Shown here: piece after piece, positions 41,714 through 52,404 of the stretch | How the letters are laid out: each line of letters opens with the position of its first letter | Numbering within the stretch: the first letter of the stretch is position 1 | Source: Granulicella sp. | Lineage (GTDB): Bacteria > Acidobacteriota > Terriglobia > Terriglobales > Acidobacteriaceae | Reading direction: 5' to 3' | NCBI GenBank assembly: GCA_027365345.1 | Contig: DAHXNO010000112.1 | Location: 1 to 52,872, forward strand | Length of the DNA: 52,872 bases | The notes under the pieces: model-generated | Seen by the model: the letters and a program-made list of their open reading frames with translations, nothing else | Databases searched by the model: none | What the model was told of the DNA's origin: nothing | Program-made: the position numbers and the translations under genes

Positions 41714-44700
41714 TGATCCTCATCCAGATCGAAGCCTTCTAGGCTCCGTACCCACATATTTACGTTCGGTTCGACATTGCGCAGCGAGCGATTTGCCCTG
41801 AACTTCATCTTCCAGTGACCACCTGGAAGATTCTTTAGTGCTGGATCGAGAAAATCCTGTAGGAGTGGCGCACCGGAACCGTGCTCGTGCGGGTTGTACT
41901 GCAAACCTGCGCCAACTTGCCTCTGGTCGTGCACGACTCGCGCCCATTCATCCAGCAGATCGGAGCAGCGCTGCCTAACCCTCTGGCGAAGGCGTTCTCT
42001 CTCGGCTGTATCGAGTTTGTTGTGATTGAATGCGCGGTCCCCAAAATGTTCAACTACGGACTCCAAAGCATTTCTTTGGTTCGTAATCTCCATCGCGCCG
42101 AGAGGCTGCGTCATTGATTCCTGCCCTAGCCGCGCCAGCGCAACCAGCGATGCAGCGAGTCCTCGGTCGAGTGCGCGTGGCGAGAACGGTGTTACGCTGG
42201 TTGCTTCGACGCTGCGGTAGAAGCTCTCGTGGTATGCACAGAATCGTTCGTAGTGCGAACGGTCGCGCGGCTTGTGAACATTGAGGATTGTCACCACCAG
42301 GCCGGGACGCTCAGGATCTCGGCCAACTCGGCTCGTTGCCTGAATATATTCGGCGGACGCCTTTGGCTGTCCAAAGACAACCATGAGGCCGAGGCGCGTA
42401 ATGTCGAGTCCCACTGAAATCATGTTGGTTGCAATCGCAACATCAGCATGATCCTTTTCCGAGAGCAGGCGCCCTAATTTCCTCTTCGCAATTGAGACTT
42501 TCGACGTGTCTACGCGACTTGTCAGTTCAACTGGCTCGTAAGCAATCTCTCGGTCCGCGAAAAGCCCAACTGCTTCGCCTACCCGCTTTCGTGAAGCATA
42601 TCGCTCCAATCGGTTGCGAACTTCGTCTTCGATCAGCCGTCTGGCACCGCCCAGTTCGCGAAGAGCATTGAAGTAGCCCACCAGCGTCATATATGGATCG
42701 GCAGGATTTGGCGAAGTCTTCTTCAACTGGTCATAGGACAACTGCCCCGCGCCAAGCAACGCTAGGTACACCCTTAGCATTGCCACTTTCGGACTGCGCC
42801 CCTGAGCAGCAATGCCGACGTATAACCGTGGATTTGTCTGCGGATCGCCTTCTTCCGGGATGAGAGTATGAGCAAAGAAGGAATCACGCCTATTGGGTCC
42901 GGGGGGTGGAAAGATGTCAACCTGGTCCCGGTTGAAAAGTGCTTGAATCTGGCTATCTGCTCTGCGGACCGTCGCCGTCGATGCAACAATCTTGGGTCGG
43001 ACACTTCCTCGAACGGCGAGTTTTTCAAGCGCAGTTTCGTAGAGGCCGACCATCGTGCCCAGCGGTCCTGAGATGAGATGAAGTTCATCCTGAATGATCA
43101 GGTCGGGCGGAAGGAGGTTCCCGCCGGGTAGCATGGAGCCTTTTCCCGGTTCCATTGGCCCGTAAAATCCAGCACGATCATACCGCTGTACGCGGCCAAA
43201 GAACCCGGCAATCTTTCCGGTCCATGGCATCCCGGCGAATTTGTCTACGGTCGCAATCAAGAAACATGGAAGCCGGCGATACATAGGCTCATCGACCGCT
43301 ACAATCGGAAGCGTTCTGGCTCGGTTGAAATCGCAGTCGCGGTTGATGCAGGCAATGAGCAATTCATCCGGGTAATCCCTGTTTGCCCGTCCGTTCGCTG
43401 TCAGGCGGAATGATTCGCGCTGGAACTTCGTGCCGCACCACGGACACTCCTCCAGCGGGATGGGAGAAGGTTTGCTGCTGTCATTCCAGAACGTAATCGT
43501 GCGGCGGCGTGCAGTTTCCGGATGATCGCGGTCCTTGCTGCCCATCTCGTTCGGCGTAGCGGCGCGTCCGACCCATAGACCGATTTCGAACGGCCAAGTT
43601 CCAAGCGCTTCATCGTTCTCGCGCATCAATTCCAGGGCGCACATCAGCGTCGCGGCACGACTCAACTGGTCAAGCGTTAGCAGGCGTAGGGTATAGCGCA
43701 TCAAGACGCTGAGGCCCGCGCCCGTTACTCCAGGATTGCGGAGCCGTCGCAGGATCAGCGTAAAAGCGGCCAACCCAAGATACGCCTCGGTCTTGCCGCC
43801 GCCTGTTGGGAAGAAGAGCAAATCGACAACCTCCCGGTCATCACCATTCGGCTCGGCAATTCCCGGTAGGTTCATCAATAAAAACGCGAGCTGGAAGGGC
43901 CGCCACGCTGGCGGTTTCACTGACTCCACCGTCTTCTGTTGCATCGGGCCGAAGCGGCGGCGGGCGGCGGTTGCCATTGCCTGATTTGCGACGCAAAAGG
44001 CTTTCAGGCAATCGGGCTGATTGAGGAGCTTGATGCCGTTCTCGATCCGGTTCGCCGCAACCTTGGCGCGATCCAGCAAAGCCTGCGCTGTCTGAGTTCT
44101 TTTCAGGGGAGAAGCAGGAATCGTGGCTCGCTGCGCCTCAATCCATTCCCGATAGTGCTCAACCAGCGGCATCAACTTCCGAGCTGCATCTGCGCCGTCG
44201 GCAAGCGTGCCCAGTACATCCATGCCCAGCGTTATACCTTCGATCTTGGCAGGTGCAACACGTTCCACCTGCGCGCGAGGAATCCAGTAGGTGCGAATCT
44301 CACGGGCATCCCCGTATGCCGAAACGTTGTGGCCAACTGCGTACTCGCCCACGTCTCGGTATTGAAGGTCGGCAACATTCTCGTCCCAATCGTCCGACAT
44401 CAGCCCAACGGTATTCGGTCGCGGCAGGAAGGGGCCGTCCGCGGTCAAGACCAATTCAGCCTGAAAGGCAAAGGACTCATCCTTGTACTCATCGGCCTTG
44501 GGGGTGCGACGGTTCACGAGGAAGACGGAAATGGTCCGCGCGTCCGGCGGCAATCCTCCATCCTCTACGATCCGGCCGACAGGCTGCACCATGAGTGCAA
44601 CACGAAGTCCATTGCTATGTGGAACCTTGTGTTCCGTGGGCTGGTCCAGCCTTTCGGGTATTTCCAGTGTCAGCGTCTCTTCGCGCTGCTCTCGGGGCCA

Positions 44701-45108
44701 TTGTTCTGCTGCTCCGCCGTCACTCTTTCGGCGATAGTCGCCCCAGCGAACATGAACCTTGAGAGCCTTTGCTTCCTTCGGAAGCAGAACACTGATGCCG
44801 ATCGAACTGGGCAGATACTTCTCGCGCGCGGCGGCGGCGCGTTCGGGCTCTGCGTCATCCTCCACCCCGGCTTCGCCGCTGGAATCCAAATCGTCATCGG
44901 CCTCAACGTCGGCGCGTTGTTCCGCAGGCGCGTCGAGCGGGGCAAGAAAGCCGGTAAGATACCAGCGCGACGGTGACTGTGGCAGAATCTCGGCGGGATC
45001 ACCCAAGACCGAATCCGGTTCAACTTCCGGGCCTACCAGATCGAGTCGCAGCGCCTCGACGAGTTTGTTGCGTACCTTTGCGGATGTAACAGCCATGCTT
45101 GTCCTCAA
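41710..45108 (-). CDS. drmA: DISARM helicase DrmA
   Basis: DrmA is the large SF2-type helicase core of DISARM. The 1132-residue protein has an N-terminal region of about 400 residues (VRNKLVEALRLDLVGPEVEP; RWYLTGFLAPLDAPAEQ), a Walker A at about residue 430 (VVDLLFFPTGGGKTEAYLGL), the DExH-like box in LIIQDELHLISGPLGTMVGL near residue 670, VASTATVRRADSQI, and the helicase C part ATNMISVGLDITRLGLMVVF, ATSRVGRDPERPGLVV. The C-terminus includes HDQRQVGAGLQYN. It overlaps drmMI by ATGA upstream and drmB by ATGA downstream, so the three are co-translated. Confidence 0.92.
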   Translation of the reverse strand: MRTSMAVTSAKVRNKLVEALRLDLVGPEVEPDSVLGDPAEILPQSPSRWYLTGFLAPLDAPAEQRADVEADDDLDSSGEAGVEDDAEPERAAAAREKYLPSSIGISVLLPKEAKALKVHVRWGDYRRKSDGGAAEQWPREQREETLTLEIPERLDQPTEHKVPHSNGLRVALMVQPVGRIVEDGGLPPDARTISVFLVNRRTPKADEYKDESFAFQAELVLTADGPFLPRPNTVGLMSDDWDENVADLQYRDVGEYAVGHNVSAYGDAREIRTYWIPRAQVERVAPAKIEGITLGMDVLGTLADGADAARKLMPLVEHYREWIEAQRATIPASPLKRTQTAQALLDRAKVAANRIENGIKLLNQPDCLKAFCVANQAMATAARRRFGPMQQKTVESVKPPAWRPFQLAFLLMNLPGIAEPNGDDREVVDLLFFPTGGGKTEAYLGLAAFTLILRRLRNPGVTGAGLSVLMRYTLRLLTLDQLSRAATLMCALELMRENDEALGTWPFEIGLWVGRAATPNEMGSKDRDHPETARRRTITFWNDSSKPSPIPLEECPWCGTKFQRESFRLTANGRANRDYPDELLIACINRDCDFNRARTLPIVAVDEPMYRRLPCFLIATVDKFAGMPWTGKIAGFFGRVQRYDRAGFYGPMEPGKGSMLPGGNLLPPDLIIQDELHLISGPLGTMVGLYETALEKLAVRGSVRPKIVASTATVRRADSQIQALFNRDQVDIFPPPGPNRRDSFFAHTLIPEEGDPQTNPRLYVGIAAQGRSPKVAMLRVYLALLGAGQLSYDQLKKTSPNPADPYMTLVGYFNALRELGGARRLIEDEVRNRLERYASRKRVGEAVGLFADREIAYEPVELTSRVDTSKVSIAKRKLGRLLSEKDHADVAIATNMISVGLDITRLGLMVVFGQPKASAEYIQATSRVGRDPERPGLVVTILNVHKPRDRSHYERFCAYHESFYRSVEATSVTPFSPRALDRGLAASLVALARLGQESMTQPLGAMEITNQRNALESVVEHFGDRAFNHNKLDTAERERLRQRVRQRCSDLLDEWARVVHDQRQVGAGLQYNPHEHGSGAPLLQDFLDPALKNLPGGHWKMKFRANRSLRNVEPNVNMWVRSLEGFDLDEDQ

Positions 45109-48100
45109 AAGAGCTTGGGCTCAGTTTCTGCCTTGGATTTCCTTTTCACTTTAGCCTTGGAGGGCCGTTCAGGGGTGATCTCCTGCGGCGCCGCTTGCAA
45201 GGCGGCGCGCTCGCGATTCAGCGCCAGCAACCGCGCCAACACCTCATCGTGAATCTCCTCGGTCCAGCGGTAGCGATATTTCTTCTGCTTTGCGCGGCCT
45301 GAACCAGAGTCATCGTCCTCTTCTTCTTCGTCGAACTCGGGGAAGAATTCACAAACAGGATGCAAGTCGGTCCAGCCGTAGGCATCCAGCACCGCACGAT
45401 CCATCGCGTCATGCAACTCGCGGAGCCGGATGATGTCTGGCGACTTTTCATCGGGGCGATGAAACCGATTGTAGGTCTTGGTGAGACCTTCGTTGTTCCT
45501 TACCATCAGAGCCGCGCGAAATTCGTAGTATTCCTTGCCCGCCTGCTCCAATGCCTCGTTTGCATCATAACCATCCGGAAATGCGAAGGTCTCAAAACAA
45601 TCACTCGGCGTGTAGCGTAGATCGTCTTTCATTGACGACGCCATGAACCGTGCCCAGACCTCGTGTGGACGCGACTGAAGCGCTGCAAACATTCCGAAGG
45701 ATTCGTCGGCCACCACTACAGCGCTATCCGCGAAAATGAATTGAGATGTTGTCCGAGTAAATGTGTGCCAAGGATTTACGCGAGATGTGCAGAGCGCCGC
45801 TGTAACTCTTCTTAATGCGCGGGTTAGTCCGGGTCGCTTTTCGGCGTATTGCCACCAGCGCTCTCTGAGTGCATCTCGATTCTGCCCATCACGTTCCGGC
45901 TTTACTCTCTCTTCAACAATTGCTAATAAATCAGGCCAATCGGAGGCAACGGGATGAGGGTAGTCTGGCGCGACGATTCCGTCGCGCAATTGCTCTCGCT
46001 GAATCTGCTCGGTTAAGCGAAACCAGCTGTGACCAGATTCCTTGCGTTTCAGTGGAAAGTCCTCGAAATTGATCACAAATCGGTGGTGTGCATGAACTGG
46101 GCTATTGTTGACTTCCTCTCCGCCGAGATATGGGAAGATTCGCTCCGCGTTCTGCGGGTTCGTCGCGACGAGAGCGTGCATGTGAGCCAGCGAAGACGCC
46201 GCTCCCTTCGTATCTGTATCGTCGAAGGTGAAGCCCATTCCAAGCACAATGCTACCTTGAAAGCTCTTACCCGCATTGTCCTCCAATATCGCTGGATCTT
46301 CGTTTCCACCGGCATGAAACAGGAATGCGGTAACTCGATCTACCATGCGACTACCCAGCAGAAACGGCCCCGGCATTGCGCCCTTGGCCACATGCACGAT
46401 GCTCACGATAACCGCGGCTTCGCCCGGCCACTTGTAGCGTTTGTTCGCTCGGTAAATTGTTCCGCCGTGGTTGCAAATCCAGCGCAGCCCGCTCGAACGG
46501 GTGTCGCCTTGAGCAATCGTATTCGTAGCAATCAATCCAAAGCAGCCATTGGGCCGCAGAGCATCAAAGGCGCGGCGGAAGAAGTGCGCGACCAGATCTG
46601 CATTGCCGTGCGACTCAGCATGGATCGTCTTCAGCCAGTCGATATAGCCTTCCGGCGAGCCATCGATAATGGTGTTCTTCCCCGCAAACGGCGGGTTGCC
46701 GACGATCACATCGAAGCCGCCTTGCGGCCTCAGCGTCTGATCTAAAGCGAAGACTTCCGGGAACTCCAGCTCCCAGTGAAACGGAACAATCGGCTTTTCG
46801 AGATGTCGCTGTTCGTGCGCAAGTTCCTCCAGCGCGACTCCAACGGGGATGTCCGGCGGATTGCCGAAGTTCGCACGGACATCCTCCTGACGCAGTAACA
46901 AGACATTGCGCCGGGACTTGCGATTCTCACCGGCAAAAAATGCTCCCGCTAGCACATCTCCCACATTGCGGATGAGCGCCAACTGCCCTTCTGCCTTTGC
47001 GAGTTGCTGGGCCGACTGCAGGTAAGGCGTATCTTCCCGTGCCTCCAGAAGTGTCTTGCGTGCCGCCGTAGCGGAGGTAATACGGCTACGTAGTTCCTTC
47101 TCGATGTACAGCTCCTGAGCCTTTGGATTGGGTTCCCAATCCAGGGCGGCAATCTGCCGCGCAGAAAGTCCAACCAGCGAGTCGCCATGGCGCAAGGAGT
47201 GGTCGAGAAAGGTGAACTCGTGATCGCGGGCCAGCGTCGCCAGCCACAGCGAGAGCTTGGCCAGATCGACGGCCATGGGATTCTTGTCCACCCCATAGAG
47301 GCAACGCTGCGCCACCAGCCGGCGCGCATGGAGAAGCTCATCTTCGTCGGGCGGCAGCGCGGGCGTCTGGTCAGGATGGTGCCACGCCTGCACCAGGGCG
47401 TCACCAAGTTGACGGCAAGCCTCCACCAGAAAGGCTCCAGAGCCCATGGCTGGATCACACACCTTGAGCGCGAGAATCTGTTCCGGCGTTGGATTGTCGC
47501 CAAGGTTCTTAAGAATGGGTGCGAGAGCCGCTTCGACAATCGGCTGCGTAAGCGACCGCGGCGTGTAATGCGATCCGCTCCGGCGCCTTTCTGCCGAGGG
47601 CTGGAAGATCATGGAGCCAGCAGGCACCGGAGCCGGTGTCACGTTCTTGGCAATGCGCTTGTCCAGTGCAGCGATCAGCCCGTCGATGGCATCGGCTTCT
47701 TTGAGTGCGCGCTCGGCCTGACCGGTCAACTTCTGGTCAGCCGCTTTGCCAAGCCACTCATTTCGCTTGGCAGCGGGTACGGCAAGGAGTTCAACGAGGT
47801 TGATGGTAATGGGTGCGCCGTTACGTTTCTTGGACCTGAGCGCAATCGACGGTCCCTTGGCAACGTGAAGCTCGAAGCCCATCATGGCCTCGTAAACACT
47901 GCCGATTTGCTCTACGTCGAGGTTGCGGTAGCTGAGGCGTTCGCCGTCGAGGATGAGCAGCTTGGTCAACACCCGGTAAAGAACGCCATCCGGTACGCGA
48001 GGGATGAGAACTTGCGCTGCGTCGGAGCTGGTTCGCCCCTCCAAAAAAGGATAGCGGTCTGGATCGAAAAGGTATCCCTTGCGGCCGGGAATGCGCAGCT

Positions 48101-49130
48101 CGCCATGGCGAGCGCCCTGATAGATGAGGCGGAAAAGAACGAGGAGCCGTGCCCATGCGCCGTAACGCTGGTCCATGGTGTCGGGATGCTGCGCCTGATC
48201 TTCGCGCAGGCGCTCAAATAGATCGCCAACTGAGTAGTTCTTTTCGAAGATCTCATGGGAGGAGATCAGGCCCCGGTCCTCGGCATACAGAATGAAGACC
48301 AGGCGCAACAAGACCGTAAGCAGGCCGGCATAGACCTGGTTTGGATCGTCTCGGAGCACCTCGGCCAGAACGCTGGTCTGGTTGTGTGCTTCCTGGAAGC
48401 CGCGCAGAAGATCGAAAAGTGCTTCCATCACCTGGCTGGCGAGCTTGTTTGAAACCAGGTTTTGATACTTCCGACTGGCCGCGAGCAACGCTGGCAGCCG
48501 TTGCTCATCTGCGAGTGTGAATAACCGCTCGGCTGAAAGAAGCATGTGCAAGGCGGCGAGGATAGGACGGCCAGCCACCTGAACCATTTCGCTGACTTTG
48601 AACGTGATGTGGCCGCTGGACTCGCCTTTGGGGGCGTATACGAGGCGGATTGCATCTGGACTGACGAGCAGGCCCGCTGGAATCGAGGTCTCGCGCAAGA
48701 GCCGCTCAAAACGAGCCTGTGGCGAAGCGTGCCATCGCCGCGGTTCCGGTGCCGGTTGGGTATCAAAGTCGCCAGCCACTTTGCTGATAAGAAGAAGCGG
48801 ATTGTCGCCGTCCTTGACGACGTAGTCAGGGCAGATCACTTCGTCATAGCCCGGAACTGAGATGGTCAGCGCTTCATCCGGCACTGCGAGGTCGTCTGGC
48901 CGCCACTTAAGAACTTCAGTTGCGAAGCGCGGGAAGTCCGTGAGCCTGGGAACGGCGTTGCCTTCACCATCTTGCGGAAGCACGGCGAGAAATTCTCGGT
49001 GCAAAGGCACGGAGTTGCGGTTGATTGCGGCACCAGCCTCCAGCAATGCCGGAGTGGAGACGACAACACCAACCGGCTGGACATAACCAATCCATTCCTG
49101 ATGAGACAACGCTGTCGGATCGTAGGCCAT
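45105..49130 (-). CDS. drmMI: DISARM class 1 adenine methyltransferase DrmMI
   Basis: DrmMI is the N6-adenine DNA methylase of class 1 DISARM, marking self DNA. The 1341-residue protein resembles Eco57I-type enzymes. The N-terminal part (residues about 60-170) looks like a decayed nuclease domain, with ICPDYVV and LLLISKVAGDF where an active ExK would be expected. The central methylase core starts at GSHYTPRSLTQPIVEAALAP, with the SAM motif VCDPAMGSGAFLVEACRQLG at about residue 555 and catalytic NPPF in FDVIVGNPPFAGKNT near residue 810. The C-terminal part is a target-recognition region. It starts two bases after the drmD stop and overlaps drmA by 4 bp. Confidence 0.9.
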   Translation of the reverse strand: MAYDPTALSHQEWIGYVQPVGVVVSTPALLEAGAAINRNSVPLHREFLAVLPQDGEGNAVPRLTDFPRFATEVLKWRPDDLAVPDEALTISVPGYDEVICPDYVVKDGDNPLLLISKVAGDFDTQPAPEPRRWHASPQARFERLLRETSIPAGLLVSPDAIRLVYAPKGESSGHITFKVSEMVQVAGRPILAALHMLLSAERLFTLADEQRLPALLAASRKYQNLVSNKLASQVMEALFDLLRGFQEAHNQTSVLAEVLRDDPNQVYAGLLTVLLRLVFILYAEDRGLISSHEIFEKNYSVGDLFERLREDQAQHPDTMDQRYGAWARLLVLFRLIYQGARHGELRIPGRKGYLFDPDRYPFLEGRTSSDAAQVLIPRVPDGVLYRVLTKLLILDGERLSYRNLDVEQIGSVYEAMMGFELHVAKGPSIALRSKKRNGAPITINLVELLAVPAAKRNEWLGKAADQKLTGQAERALKEADAIDGLIAALDKRIAKNVTPAPVPAGSMIFQPSAERRRSGSHYTPRSLTQPIVEAALAPILKNLGDNPTPEQILALKVCDPAMGSGAFLVEACRQLGDALVQAWHHPDQTPALPPDEDELLHARRLVAQRCLYGVDKNPMAVDLAKLSLWLATLARDHEFTFLDHSLRHGDSLVGLSARQIAALDWEPNPKAQELYIEKELRSRITSATAARKTLLEAREDTPYLQSAQQLAKAEGQLALIRNVGDVLAGAFFAGENRKSRRNVLLLRQEDVRANFGNPPDIPVGVALEELAHEQRHLEKPIVPFHWELEFPEVFALDQTLRPQGGFDVIVGNPPFAGKNTIIDGSPEGYIDWLKTIHAESHGNADLVAHFFRRAFDALRPNGCFGLIATNTIAQGDTRSSGLRWICNHGGTIYRANKRYKWPGEAAVIVSIVHVAKGAMPGPFLLGSRMVDRVTAFLFHAGGNEDPAILEDNAGKSFQGSIVLGMGFTFDDTDTKGAASSLAHMHALVATNPQNAERIFPYLGGEEVNNSPVHAHHRFVINFEDFPLKRKESGHSWFRLTEQIQREQLRDGIVAPDYPHPVASDWPDLLAIVEERVKPERDGQNRDALRERWWQYAEKRPGLTRALRRVTAALCTSRVNPWHTFTRTTSQFIFADSAVVVADESFGMFAALQSRPHEVWARFMASSMKDDLRYTPSDCFETFAFPDGYDANEALEQAGKEYYEFRAALMVRNNEGLTKTYNRFHRPDEKSPDIIRLRELHDAMDRAVLDAYGWTDLHPVCEFFPEFDEEEEDDDSGSGRAKQKKYRYRWTEEIHDEVLARLLALNRERAALQAAPQEITPERPSKAKVKRKSKAETEPKLF

Positions 49131-49132
49131 TG

Positions 49133-52100
49133 CTACCTACCTCCTTCCGACATGGGCCACAGATAGACAATCCCAACCGGCTCAATGCGCTTTGCTCGAA
49201 TGGCATAGATGTCGCGAATTCTGGCTGGCTCTGTAGTCAACTCGATCTCAAGTTCATCCAGCCGCCGATTCCAATGACGGCGATCCGCATTGAGCTGGCG
49301 CAATTCCTCGTCCCGGAAGGGCAGTATCCTCTGGCTGTCCTCCAGCTTCTTTTCAAGAATGTGTTTCCTCTGGGATTCGAGCAATACGCGCATCTGGTTG
49401 GATTCATCCTGTCCGCGCTTTGAGAGCATTTGCGTGGCGATTGTCGCGTACTCTTCACCGCGCTGTTGCAAGTGGGAAAGCAGTTCTTCAATATCGCGGC
49501 CTACGGAGGCGCGCAGAGTCTCTTGGATGGTTTCGTTCGTGGTGCCGCCAAGCAGGAGAGCCTGGTCAAGCAAATCGAGTGTCTTCAGCTCCGCCTCTCG
49601 GGCATATGGCTGCAAAGGAGACTTGCGAATCGCGGGATCAATCCAGCGGGCTGTGATCGTGATGATCTCTTCATGGAGACGGGCCGCTCCCTGGCCATAC
49701 AAAGCTAAGCGGCCGAGGAGCACCACACGAGGAATGGAATCGCGGGTCTGAGCAAGGCAGGCACGGGAGAGATCGTGATGCACGAAACCTTGGGAGAGAA
49801 AACGACCAAGGAGTCGCTGGACAACCCTTTGCTCCAAATGGAGTTGAACGACTTCATCGGTGACAATGCCTGGGTCTTCAAATACAACCGGTCGAATGGG
49901 CGATGTCCTGCGCCATTCAAATAAACGCTGGTCGTTTGGCTTAGGTACACGCAAGCTGTCCATTGTCTCTGCCCAGGATGCCTGAATGTCGTCCAGCTTG
50001 GGGAGGGCGAATTCTCCATTGCCGGTTGTTTTCAATGGCGGCCCATTCAGCAGTTCAAGAGCACAGGAGATCGCAGCGCTGAAATGTTCCTTGTCGAGCC
50101 CTACTTCCTTTCGTGAGCGCTCCATCATTGATCGGAGTTCGTCTATCGATTCTCGCAAGTCATTCTGCCGTTTACGATCAGACTCCAGTTCTTCTTGGAT
50201 TGCCGACTGCTTTTCTTCGTCGAGCTGCGCGTCTTCGATGTCCCTCTGGATGCGTTCAATTTCTCGGCGACGAATGCCATGGATGAGAAGGTCGTCCAGC
50301 TCGTCATCGATTACTTTCGAAAGGCTTCCAAGCTCATCTCGAATTGTCTTTGTTTTCCTGATAATGGTTTCTAATATCCGATCTTCTGGACGGTCCAGAT
50401 AGACGAAGTAGTAGCAGAAGACCTTTGGCGCAGGTTGCAGCTTTCGGTCGATGCGACCGTTACGCTGCTCCATGCGGCTCGGATTCCACGGCACATCAAA
50501 ATGAAATAAGTGGTTGCAATGCGCTTGGAGATTGAGCCCCTCACGGGCGGCGTCGGTGGCAATCAGGATGCGAAGCGGATTCTTGTCTGGGTCTGCGTTG
50601 AACGCATTCTTGATCTGCTCGCGCTCATCTTTCGGTGTGGAACCGCGAAAGATGTTGATGCGGTCGAGAGCGCCATCAGAATCAGCGATCGACGCTCTTA
50701 GCATCTTCTCCAGGTAGCGAAGAGTATCTTCGTACTCGGTGAATATGATGATTCGAGTCTGATTCCAATGCCCGCCGGGGAGCATGTTCTCGTGAATCCA
50801 CTCAGATATTGCTTGGACACGCGCATCTGGCTCGTAGCGATTTGCCTCTGCAACGTCTGCCATTTCTTTAAGTAGTTGCTGTTCCCGGGATTCATCTACG
50901 GGTGGTGCCACAGCAGCAGTCGCGGTTGCAAACTGTAATTCTTCTTCCGCGGCTAGTTCGGTGTCGCTGACGTTCGCGCGATCGTCGTCGCTGCTCACCC
51001 CTCCTTGGAGGAGATTCAATTCAGATTTTGTGGGTTCCGATACAGTGACGAGACTCCTCCGTTGCTTCTCGACTGTCTTCAGATGAACCTTCAGCGTTCG
51101 CGCAAAGGCTTCAATTGAAGAAAAGAGCCTTTGCTGGAGGCCGCAGATCAACAAGCCAGATGCCGCCTGCGCCTTCTTGGAAGCCCCTTCTAGTCGGGCT
51201 TCGCGGACTTCTTGATATTCGGCGAGCAGCGTTGCTAGTCGGAGTTCCGGCGTCTCAGGTGGCAAGTCGCGCAAAGTGATGCATTCCACGATTCGCTGAG
51301 GGAAGCCTCCTTGAATCTTGCGAAGATCCTCCTTAATCCTCCGAACCATCACATCTTCGCGGCTCTGCTTGGTAACTTTTACTCCGCGACAGAATCTTTG
51401 GGGGTCGAGGATTTCCAAGAGTGCGGAAAAGCTATTTGAATGCCCGTTGTGTGGCGTGGCGGACAGAAACAGGCGGTGCTCGAATCGAGGCGCAAGGGAT
51501 CTGACAGCATGGGTCGTTTGAGAATCAATAGCGTATCGTTGCCCACCTGCTGGAGCCGCATGGTGCGCTTCATCAAGAATGAGGAGTGTTCCCGGCCGAA
51601 AATCTCCGAGCCAGTCTCGAAGACTGCCTGAGTACGCTTCGTCTATGAGAAGGCGGTGTGAAATGAGGAATCGCGAGTGAGTAGACCATGGATTAACGCT
51701 GAATCCACGTTCACGTCTCACACGTTGAACATAATCCTTATCAAGAATCTCGAACTGCAGGCCAAACCTCGCGGACAGTTCCTCTTGCCACTGCAACAGC
51801 ATGGAGGGAGGGCAACTAACCACGATTTCCTTGATCTTTTTCCGGAGCAGGAGTTCGCGAGCAATGAGGCCTGCTTCAATTGTCTTTCCCAGGCCGACAT
51901 CATCAGCGATGAAGAGGTTAACCCTCGGAAGGCGCAAAGCTTTACGCAGAGGTTCAAGCTGGTAAGGGTCGAGGCGAATCCCGGCCCGAAATGGCGATTG
52001 CAGTAGCCGTGGGTCCGTCGAGGTGACGCAGTTCCAGCGAAGTGTATTGAGATATGCCGCGAATTGTTTGGCAGGGTCGAATCCACGCTGTGCTATCAAT

Positions 52101-52327
52101 TGCCAATTCTCGCCGTTTCGAATCTCGGCGTCGAGCTCATTCTCCCAGAGGACCTCCAGCGTTTGTCCTTGGGCATCATCATCGACGCAAGAAAGACGAA
52201 CTAAGGTCATTTCTGCGGTTTTTGGCGCAGGGGCGACTTGTTCGACAAGATAAAGACGTTGACGGACATGAACAACTGTCCCGACGTCTGGCAATGCAGT
52301 GTTGTGAATGGATTGTGCGGTTGTCAC
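49133..52327 (-). CDS. drmD: DISARM class 1 SNF2-like helicase DrmD
   Basis: DrmD is the SNF2-family ATPase of class 1 DISARM. The 1064 residues carry the helicase motifs in order: Walker A in FIADDVGLGKTIEAGLIARE at about residue 140, motif Ia in SCPPSMLLQWQEEL, the DEAH box LLILDEAHHAAPAGG near residue 247, motif III LFLSATPHNGHSNSF, then RIIIFTEYEDTLRYLEKML, ILIATDAAREGLNLQAHCNH, and motif VI PSRMEQRNGRIDR near residue 620. A long coiled-coil rich part follows. The start is a GTG at 52327 without a strong RBS, so the exact start is not sure. It is the first DISARM gene; a short ORF and a Fic gene lie upstream on the same strand. Confidence 0.91.
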   Translation of the reverse strand: MTTAQSIHNTALPDVGTVVHVRQRLYLVEQVAPAPKTAEMTLVRLSCVDDDAQGQTLEVLWENELDAEIRNGENWQLIAQRGFDPAKQFAAYLNTLRWNCVTSTDPRLLQSPFRAGIRLDPYQLEPLRKALRLPRVNLFIADDVGLGKTIEAGLIARELLLRKKIKEIVVSCPPSMLLQWQEELSARFGLQFEILDKDYVQRVRRERGFSVNPWSTHSRFLISHRLLIDEAYSGSLRDWLGDFRPGTLLILDEAHHAAPAGGQRYAIDSQTTHAVRSLAPRFEHRLFLSATPHNGHSNSFSALLEILDPQRFCRGVKVTKQSREDVMVRRIKEDLRKIQGGFPQRIVECITLRDLPPETPELRLATLLAEYQEVREARLEGASKKAQAASGLLICGLQQRLFSSIEAFARTLKVHLKTVEKQRRSLVTVSEPTKSELNLLQGGVSSDDDRANVSDTELAAEEELQFATATAAVAPPVDESREQQLLKEMADVAEANRYEPDARVQAISEWIHENMLPGGHWNQTRIIIFTEYEDTLRYLEKMLRASIADSDGALDRINIFRGSTPKDEREQIKNAFNADPDKNPLRILIATDAAREGLNLQAHCNHLFHFDVPWNPSRMEQRNGRIDRKLQPAPKVFCYYFVYLDRPEDRILETIIRKTKTIRDELGSLSKVIDDELDDLLIHGIRRREIERIQRDIEDAQLDEEKQSAIQEELESDRKRQNDLRESIDELRSMMERSRKEVGLDKEHFSAAISCALELLNGPPLKTTGNGEFALPKLDDIQASWAETMDSLRVPKPNDQRLFEWRRTSPIRPVVFEDPGIVTDEVVQLHLEQRVVQRLLGRFLSQGFVHHDLSRACLAQTRDSIPRVVLLGRLALYGQGAARLHEEIITITARWIDPAIRKSPLQPYAREAELKTLDLLDQALLLGGTTNETIQETLRASVGRDIEELLSHLQQRGEEYATIATQMLSKRGQDESNQMRVLLESQRKHILEKKLEDSQRILPFRDEELRQLNADRRHWNRRLDELEIELTTEPARIRDIYAIRAKRIEPVGIVYLWPMSEGGR

Positions 52328-52404
52328 AGTAGACCCAAGAGTTAACTTTGCATTCGAAGATCTGTTTGAAACGGGTGGCTCTGCTTGCTTAATCGCTTGT
52401 GAAC

